Assembly: GCA_020845705.1 (NCBI GenBank)
Contig: JADLFH010000032.1
Span: 1-37,642, forward strand
Source: Microthrixaceae bacterium
GTDB lineage: Bacteria > Actinomycetota > Acidimicrobiia > Acidimicrobiales > Microtrichaceae
Length of the DNA stretch: 37,642 nt
Reading direction: 5' to 3'
This document shows positions 33,376-37,642 of the stretch, one piece after another (the stretch's first letter is position 1; each line of letters opens with the position of its first letter). A program made the position numbers and the translations under genes. The notes beneath the pieces were generated by a model. It saw nothing but the letters and a program-made list of their open reading frames with translations, searched no databases and was not told the DNA's origin.

Positions 33376-34073
33376 CAGGCGTCCTTCTCGTTCGACTCGG
33401 TCTCGTCGGATTCGGCCTCTGCCGCATCCGCCTCCGCGACTTCGCTCTCCTCGGCGACGGCTTCGTCCACCGTGGGCTCATCTGCCGTCGTCTCCTCGAC
33501 CACGGTCTCTTCGGTGACCGCTTCCTCGGTGACCTCGGTGACCGCTTCCCCGCTCACGGTCTCTTCGGTCACCGTCTCCCCCGACCTCGACTCCTCGGAG
33601 GCGGCTCCCGACTTGCGGCTCTTGGCAACGCGGCGGGCGCGGGCTGCACGGGCATCGGCGGGCGCCGCGCGGCGACCGGCGTCGCGGACCCGCTTCCGCT
33701 CCAGCTCGGTTGCCGACAGGCGGGCCAATACCACCGTCACGTGGCAGGTGCGCTTGCGGATCCGTGTGCCACGGCCGCGGGCACGGGGCCGGAAGCGGCG
33801 CAGCGTGGGGCCTTCGTCTGCGAAGCATGCCGTGACATACAGCTCGTGGGGCGGGATGTCGTTGTTGGCGCCCGCGTTGGCGATGGCCGAATCCAACACC
33901 TTGAGCACCGCAACAGCGGCGCCCCGCTCGGTGAACAGCAGGATCGAGCGTGCCTCCTCGATGTCCTTGCCACGGATGAGGTCGAGGACCTCGCGGGCCT
34001 TGTACGCCGAGAAGCGTCCGTAGCGGAGCACGGCGCGTACCTCGAGGGGGCGGGGAGCAGTGGCTGTGGCCAT
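33375..34073 (-). CDS. rplV: Ribosomal protein L22 (uL22) with long acidic C-terminal tail
   Basis: A 232-residue L22; the usual length is 110-130. The core (about 1-118) has [24 protein letters not shown] near 14-37, [17 protein letters not shown] near 56-72 and the tunnel-lining hairpin [23 protein letters not shown] near 94-116. A basic linker (about 119-155) is followed by a very acidic, repetitive tail (about 156-232) built of VTEE-like units and ending TESNEKDA. The tail shows repetitive DNA at 33486-33590. It may hold a nucleolus-like disordered region or bind a cation-rich partner; that is speculation. Its start overlaps the rpsS stop as TGATG. Confidence 0.97.
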   Translation of the reverse strand: MATATAPRPLEVRAVLRYGRFSAYKAREVLDLIRGKDIEEARSILLFTERGAAVAVLKVLDSAIANAGANNDIPPHELYVTACFADEGPTLRRFRPRARGRGTRIRKRTCHVTVVLARLSATELERKRVRDAGRRAAPADARAARARRVAKSRKSGAASEESRSGETVTEETVSGEAVTEVTEEAVTEETVVEETTADEPTVDEAVAEESEVAEADAAEAESDETESNEKDA

Positions 34074-34351
34074 CAGCGACGACCGCCCTTCTCCTGGCCG
34101 GCATGGAACCTGAAGGTGCGGGTGGGAGCGAACTCACCCAGCTTGTGGCCGACCATCGACTCGGTGACGTACACGGGAACGTGCTTGCGCCCGTCGTGCA
34201 CCGCGATGGTGTGGCCGACCATGTCGGGGATGATCGTGGAGCGGCGTGACCAGGTCTTGATGACCGACTTCGTGCCGCTGTCGTTCTGCGCGTCGACCTT
34301 CTTGAGCAGGTGCTCGTCGACGAAGGGGCCCTTCTTGAGGCTGCGTGGCAT
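34073..34351 (-). CDS. rpsS: Ribosomal protein S19 (uS19)
   Basis: A 92-residue 30S head protein. It starts [20 protein letters not shown] and has [35 protein letters not shown] (split over about 28-62) and [20 protein letters not shown] near 66-85. Length and position between rplB and rplV are standard. Confidence 0.98.
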   Translation of the reverse strand: MPRSLKKGPFVDEHLLKKVDAQNDSGTKSVIKTWSRRSTIIPDMVGHTIAVHDGRKHVPVYVTESMVGHKLGEFAPTRTFRFHAGQEKGGRR

Positions 34352-34366
34352 GGCGGTACCTCTTCC

Positions 34367-35203
34367 CTACCGGCGTGAGCCGCGGGTCCTGCGGCGACGG
34401 ACGATGAGCTTCTGGGACGGTTTGTTGGTGTCGCGGGTGCGACCTTCTGGCTTTCCCCAGGGAGAGACCGGGTGGCGGCCACCGGAGGTCTTTCCCTCAC
34501 CACCACCGTGGGGGTGGTCGACGGGGTTCATGGCAACGCCGCGGGTCTGGGGGCGAACGCCCTTCCAACGATTGCGGCCCGCCTTGCCCACCTTGATGAG
34601 CTCGTGCTCGGAGTTGCCGACCTCGCCGACGGTTGCCCGGCAGTCGATCGGCACCCGACGCATCTCGGTGGAGGGGAGGCGCAGGGTGGCGAACTCGCCC
34701 TCCTTGGCGACGAGCTGCACCGACGCACCGGCCGAACGGGCCAACTTGGCGCCGCCACCGGCGCGCAACTCGACGTTGTGGACCACGGTGCCGACGGGGA
34801 TGTAGCGCATGGGCAGCGAGTTGCCGGTGCGGATCTCGGCGCCTTGGCCGCTTTGGACCCGATCGCCGACCTTCAGGTCCTTCGGGGCGATGATGTAGCG
34901 CTTCTCGCCGTCGTGGTAGTGCAGAAGGGCGATGCGGCAGGTGCGGTTGGGGTCGTACTCGATGGACGCGACCGTTGCGGGGACACCGTCCTTGTTCCGC
35001 TTGAAATCGACTACGCGGTACTGCTGCTTGTGGCCCCCGCCACGGTGGCGTGAGGTCTTGCGTCCGTAGTTGTTGCGGCCACCCGAGGAGCTCTTCTTCG
35101 CGAGCAGGCTCTTCTCGGGCTCGGAGCGTGTGATCTCGGAGAAGTCGGAGACGGTCTGGAACCGGCGACCTGGGCTGGTGGGCTTGCGCTTGCGGAGTGC
35201 CAT
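34367..35203 (-). CDS. rplB: Ribosomal protein L2 (uL2)
   Basis: A 278-residue protein essential for subunit joining and peptidyl transfer. It has [20 protein letters not shown] near 41-60, [21 protein letters not shown] near 85-105, [32 protein letters not shown] near 125-157 and the peptidyl-transferase histidine loop [16 protein letters not shown] near 220-236. The ATG at 35203 gives the usual [14 protein letters not shown] start, one base after the rplW stop. Confidence 0.98.
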   Translation of the reverse strand: MALRKRKPTSPGRRFQTVSDFSEITRSEPEKSLLAKKSSSGGRNNYGRKTSRHRGGGHKQQYRVVDFKRNKDGVPATVASIEYDPNRTCRIALLHYHDGEKRYIIAPKDLKVGDRVQSGQGAEIRTGNSLPMRYIPVGTVVHNVELRAGGGAKLARSAGASVQLVAKEGEFATLRLPSTEMRRVPIDCRATVGEVGNSEHELIKVGKAGRNRWKGVRPQTRGVAMNPVDHPHGGGEGKTSGGRHPVSPWGKPEGRTRDTNKPSQKLIVRRRRTRGSRR

Positions 35204-35204
35204 C

Positions 35205-35498
35205 TCAACCTGCCTGGAAGATCTCGATCTCGCCCTCGGTGAGGGTGACGATGGCCCGCTTGGTGTCGGGCAGCTTGGAACGGACCGCGCTGCGCCGGGC
35301 ACGCTTGGTCTTGCCCTTGCGATTCGCGGTGTTGACCTTGCCCACCTTCACACCCGGCCAGATGGCCTGCACCGCATCGCGGATCTCGGGCTTGGTGGCC
35401 GAAGGCGCCACGACGAACGTGTACACGCCATCGTCGAGCATGCCGTAGGACTTCTCGCTCACAACCGGGCGGATGATCACGTCACGGGGGTTCTTCAC
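35205..35498 (-). CDS. rplW: Ribosomal protein L23 (uL23)
   Basis: A 97-residue tunnel-exit protein and docking site for trigger factor and SRP. It has [23 protein letters not shown] near 9-30, [20 protein letters not shown] near 28-47 and [21 protein letters not shown] near 50-70. The GTG at 35498 overlaps the rplD TGA as GTGA. Confidence 0.97.
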   Translation of the reverse strand: MKNPRDVIIRPVVSEKSYGMLDDGVYTFVVAPSATKPEIRDAVQAIWPGVKVGKVNTANRKGKTKRARRSAVRSKLPDTKRAIVTLTEGEIEIFQAG

Positions 35499-36181
35499 GA
35501 TGCCACCTCGTCGTTGCTGGTCTGCGCCTGGAACGCGGCCTCGGCGGGGGCGGAGCGCAACGCACCGGAGGCCGTCTTGGTGGGCAGCGTGTCGTTGGTG
35601 AACACGACCACGTCGTTGACCAGAACGTCGTAGGTGTTCAGCTCGCCGTCGGAGATCACATGCACCTCGGGCAGGTTGCGGAAGCTCAGCCAGGAGTTGG
35701 TGTCCTCGGGCCGCAACACCACCAGGGCCCGACCCTCGACACCGAGTGCCGACAGGGCTGTCTTGGCGGCCTTCGTGGAGGGCTGTTCGAACGACCAGGC
35801 ATCGACCACGACGACGTTGCCCTCCGCAGCCCGGTCCGACAGCGCGGAGGCGAGCGCGAGGCGCTTCATCTTCTTCGGGGTCTTCTGGTCATAGGAGCGA
35901 GGCTTGGGGCCAAGCGCCACGCCACCGCCACGCCACAGCGGTGAGCGGCTGGAACCGGCACGGGCGCGGCCGGTTCCCTTCTGCTTCCAGGGCTTGGCTC
36001 CGCCACCACGCACCTCGGCGCGGGTCTTGGTGCTCTGGGTGCCGGCACGCTTGGCTGCGAGCTGTGCGGTGACCACCTGGTGCATCACCGGAACGTTCGG
36101 TTCGATCCCGAACACGGCGTCGTCCAGCTCGATGTCGCCGAGCTGGTTGCCTGCGGAGTCACGGAGGGCCGTCGAACTCAT
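35495..36181 (-). CDS. rplD: Ribosomal protein L4 (uL4)
   Basis: A 228-residue protein. Its long loop lines the exit tunnel, seen as KPWKQKGTGRARAGSSRSPLWRGGGVALGPKPRSY near 62-96, and MHQVVTAQLAAKRAGTQSTKTRAEV near 33-57. In several bacteria L4 represses the S10 operon. The ATG at 36181 overlaps the rplC stop as TGATG; a GTG one codon upstream is possible. Length is normal. Confidence 0.97.
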   Translation of the reverse strand: MSSTALRDSAGNQLGDIELDDAVFGIEPNVPVMHQVVTAQLAAKRAGTQSTKTRAEVRGGGAKPWKQKGTGRARAGSSRSPLWRGGGVALGPKPRSYDQKTPKKMKRLALASALSDRAAEGNVVVVDAWSFEQPSTKAAKTALSALGVEGRALVVLRPEDTNSWLSFRNLPEVHVISDGELNTYDVLVNDVVVFTNDTLPTKTASGALRSAPAEAAFQAQTSNDEVAS

Positions 36182-36822
36182 CACTTGCCACCCTTCACCG
36201 CGTCACGAACCACGACCACGCCGCCGTTGGGTCCCGGCACCGAGCCCTTGACCAGAAGGAGGTTCCGCTCCGCGTCGGCCTCGACAACCTTGAGGTTCAG
36301 GGTGGTGACCTTCACGTTGCCGTACTGGCCCGCCATCTTCGTGCCCTTGAAGACACGGGCCGGCGTGGCGCACTGGCCGATGGAGCCCGGTGCACGGTGC
36401 TTCTTGTGGTTGCCGTGGCTGGCGCCCTGGCCGCTGAAGTTGTGCCGCTTCATGACACCGGAGAACCCCCGGCCCTTGGAGATGGCGGTCACGTCGACAC
36501 GTTCGCCGGCCTCGAGAAGGTCGGCGGAGAGCTCCTGGCCGATCTCGTAGTCGCTCACGTCGTCGAGGCGGAGCTCTACGAGCTTCACTCCCGGATCGAC
36601 GCCCGCCTTGGCGTAGTGACCTGCCACCGGCTTGGTGAGCTTCGAGGCGTCACGCCGGCCGTAGGTGACCTGGAGCGCGCTGTAGCCGTCGGAGTCGGGG
36701 GTCTTCACCTGGACGACACGAACCGGCGTGACCCGCAGCACGGTGACGGGCACAACACGGTTGTCCTCGTCCCACACCTGGGTCATGCCGACCTTCTCGC
36801 CGACGATTGCCTTTGTCGCCAT
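36181..36822 (-). CDS. rplC: Ribosomal protein L3 (uL3)
   Basis: A 213-residue early-assembly protein. It starts [20 protein letters not shown] and has the conserved glycine-rich [34 protein letters not shown] near 116-150, [21 protein letters not shown] near 158-180 and a C-terminal [19 protein letters not shown]. The ATG at 36822 has GAGAGAGAAAG upstream. It follows a 308-bp gap after rpsJ; the two are usually adjacent. Confidence 0.97.
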   Translation of the reverse strand: MATKAIVGEKVGMTQVWDEDNRVVPVTVLRVTPVRVVQVKTPDSDGYSALQVTYGRRDASKLTKPVAGHYAKAGVDPGVKLVELRLDDVSDYEIGQELSADLLEAGERVDVTAISKGRGFSGVMKRHNFSGQGASHGNHKKHRAPGSIGQCATPARVFKGTKMAGQYGNVKVTTLNLKVVEADAERNLLLVKGSVPGPNGGVVVVRDAVKGGK

Positions 36823-36849
36823 GACGACTTTCTCTCTCTCGAAGAGGGA

Positions 36850-36899
36850 CGTCGGATTGCCGACGCCCATTCACGCGAACGCTCCGCACCGGCGGAGCG
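36850..36899. repeat. Two short hairpins upstream of rplC
   Basis: CGTCGG-ATTG-CCGACG (36850-36865) and CGCTCCGC-ACCG-GCGGAGCG (36880-36899) are perfect inverted repeats with 4-nt loops. They lie in the leader of the rplC transcript, if the candidate promoter is used, and could act as attenuator or stabilising structures. Neither has a T-run. Confidence 0.55.
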
Positions 36900-36996
36900 G
36901 GGCGGAGCGGACACTCGGTTGTGCCGGGTGGTTCCCCCCGAGGGGCCTGCCAGGACTTCGATTCGTGGTCGGCACAGGTGCCAACACCGGGGTGCA

Positions 36997-37027
36997 ACGT
37001 TAGTCGCGACCCACTCTGCGGATCCAA
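36997..37027 (-). promoter_or_regulatory. rplC promoter candidate
   Basis: Minus-strand TTGGAT (37027-37022) and TAACGT (37002-36997) are 19 bp apart. TAACGTTGCAC (37002-36992) is identical to the rplM candidate, suggesting a shared -10 and start region. The leader before rplC would be about 170 nt. Confidence 0.45.
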
Positions 37028-37045
37028 GTCGACCGAGCCACCCCA

Positions 37046-37097
37046 CCGAAGTTGCGTACGGATCCGACCTCGGGGGACGGTTCGGTACGCAAGTTCG
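37046..37097. repeat. 52-bp dispersed palindromic element, copy 2
   Basis: CCGAAGTTGCGTAC (37046-37059) and GTACGCAAGTTCGG (37085-37098) pair at 13 of 14 positions. Read in reverse complement, the 52 bp matches 18919-18970 at 43 positions, with no gaps. It lies 33 bp after the rpsJ stop. Confidence 0.8.
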
Positions 37098-37130
37098 GGC
37101 GAAAGGGCCCTGAGCCGACCAGGCAACTGA

Positions 37131-37451
37131 TCAGACGGCTTCCACCTTGATCTCGATCTCGACGCCTGCGGGGAGATCCAGCCGCTGGAGCGAGTCGATG
37201 GTCTTGGGGGTGTACTCGATGATGTCCACCAGCCGCTTGTGGACCCGCATCTCGAAGTGCTCGCGCGAGTCCTTGTACTTGTGGGGCGAGCGGATCACCG
37301 TGAAGCGGTGCTTCTCGGTGGGAAGCGGGATCGGCCCCTTGATGGTCGCGCCTGTGCGGACCACGGTCTCGACGATCTTCTTGGTGGATTGATCGAGGAT
37401 CTCGTGGTCGTACGCCTTGAGGCGGATCCGGGTTCGTGAGTTGGCGGCCAT
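37131..37451 (-). CDS. rpsJ: Ribosomal protein S10 (uS10)
   Basis: A 106-residue 30S head protein that also serves in NusB/NusE antitermination. It has [20 protein letters not shown] near 8-27, [45 protein letters not shown] split over about 30-74 and [21 protein letters not shown] near 76-96. It lies 33 bp after the tuf stop and, unusually, is separated from rplC by a long gap. Confidence 0.98.
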   Translation of the reverse strand: MAANSRTRIRLKAYDHEILDQSTKKIVETVVRTGATIKGPIPLPTEKHRFTVIRSPHKYKDSREHFEMRVHKRLVDIIEYTPKTIDSLQRLDLPAGVEIEIKVEAV

Positions 37452-37484
37452 TTCGGTTCCAGACTTTCCTGTGTCGTGCCCGTG

Positions 37485-37642
37485 CTACTTGAGGATCTTG
37501 GTGACCCGACCCGCACCCACGGTCCGGCCACCCTCACGAATCGCGAACCGCAAACCCTCGTCCATAGCGATCGGCGCGATCAACTCCACCGTCATCGCCG
37601 TGTTGTCACCCGGCATGCACATCTCCGTACCCGAAGGCAACG
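37485..37642 (-). CDS. tuf: Elongation factor Tu, C-terminal end (cut by window edge)
   Basis: Only the last 51 residues are in the window. They read [20 protein letters not shown], then [18 protein letters not shown] and [13 protein letters not shown], the end of domain 3 of EF-Tu. EF-Tu delivers aminoacyl-tRNA to the ribosome. The stop is TAG at 37487-37485. The gene continues past the right edge; its place before rpsJ fits the common str-S10 arrangement. Confidence 0.95.
   Translation of the reverse strand, partial: LPSGTEMCMPGDNTAMTVELIAPIAMDEGLRFAIREGGRTVGAGRVTKILK

Larger units (their letters stand above)
36823..37130. other. 308-bp non-coding gap between rpsJ and rplC
   Basis: No gene is seen here on either strand. 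The gap holds a candidate promoter for rplC (36997-37027), two short hairpins near the rplC start (36850-36899) and copy 2 of the 52-bp palindromic element (37046-37097), which lies just after the rpsJ stop. The likely reading is that rpsJ ends the tuf-side transcript and the rest of the S10 operon starts again here. Confidence 0.6.

Overview
This is a high-GC chromosomal segment from an actinobacterium, most likely a member of the Acidimicrobiia or a close relative. The evidence is a GroEL with a GGM-rich tail, a GuaB3-type IMP dehydrogenase paralogue, an F420-type luciferase-like oxidoreductase, TAnnnT -10 boxes, frequent GTG starts, and the gene order ribosomal proteins - glmM - glmS - acpS - nnr - alr - tsaE/B - rimI - tsaD - groES/groEL. 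The class assignment is inference from these characters; no marker comparison was possible.

Layout. Positions 1-243 hold repeats in opposing orientation. Positions 244-4435 are accessory: a luciferase-like oxidoreductase (+), an exported coiled-coil NlpC/P60 hydrolase (-), and a carotenoid oxygenase with a twin-arginine signal (+). From 4495 to the right edge almost everything is on the minus strand, so transcription runs right to left. Reading in that direction: the end of tuf, then rpsJ, a 308-bp gap, rplC-rplD-rplW-rplB-rpsS-rplV-rpsC-rplP-(25-codon ORF)-rpmC-rpsQ-rplN-rplX-rplE-rpsN-rpsH-rplF-rplR-rpsE-rpmD-rplO-secY-adk, then infA-rpmJ-rpsM-rpsK-rpsD-rpoA-rplQ-truA, then rplM-rpsI-glmM, a 235-bp gap, glmS-acpS-nnrED-alr, one small secreted-protein gene on the plus strand, tsaE-tsaB-rimI-tsaD, groES-groEL, a Nudix hydrolase, a hypothetical protein and guaB3.

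How the genes work together. The core is the S10/spc/alpha translation block with the Sec channel and adenylate kinase. It runs into cell-wall precursor genes (GlmM, GlmS and alanine racemase) and cofactor or repair genes (AcpS, NnrE/D). TsaE/B/D make the t6A tRNA modification. GroES/GroEL is under HrcA/CIRCE control with two operators. Genes are tightly packed, with many NTGA or TGATG stop/start overlaps.

Most notable observations: (1) infA and truA, the first and last genes of one apparent operon, have no ATG, GTG or TTG that preserves the full protein, and both appear to start at CTG; infA's CTG has an ideal Shine-Dalgarno sequence. (2) An 18-bp direct repeat flanks a translation-coupled 25-codon ORF between rplP and rpmC. 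(3) A 52-bp palindromic element occurs, inverted, in the glmM-glmS gap and in the rpsJ-rplC gap. (4) GlmS is about 1152 residues, nearly twice normal size, with several insertions and an unrecognised C-terminal domain. (5) A divergent pair of apparently leaderless promoters separates tsaE from the secreted-protein gene. No CRISPR array, insertion sequence, tRNA or rRNA was seen, and nothing here is a clear defence or mobile system.
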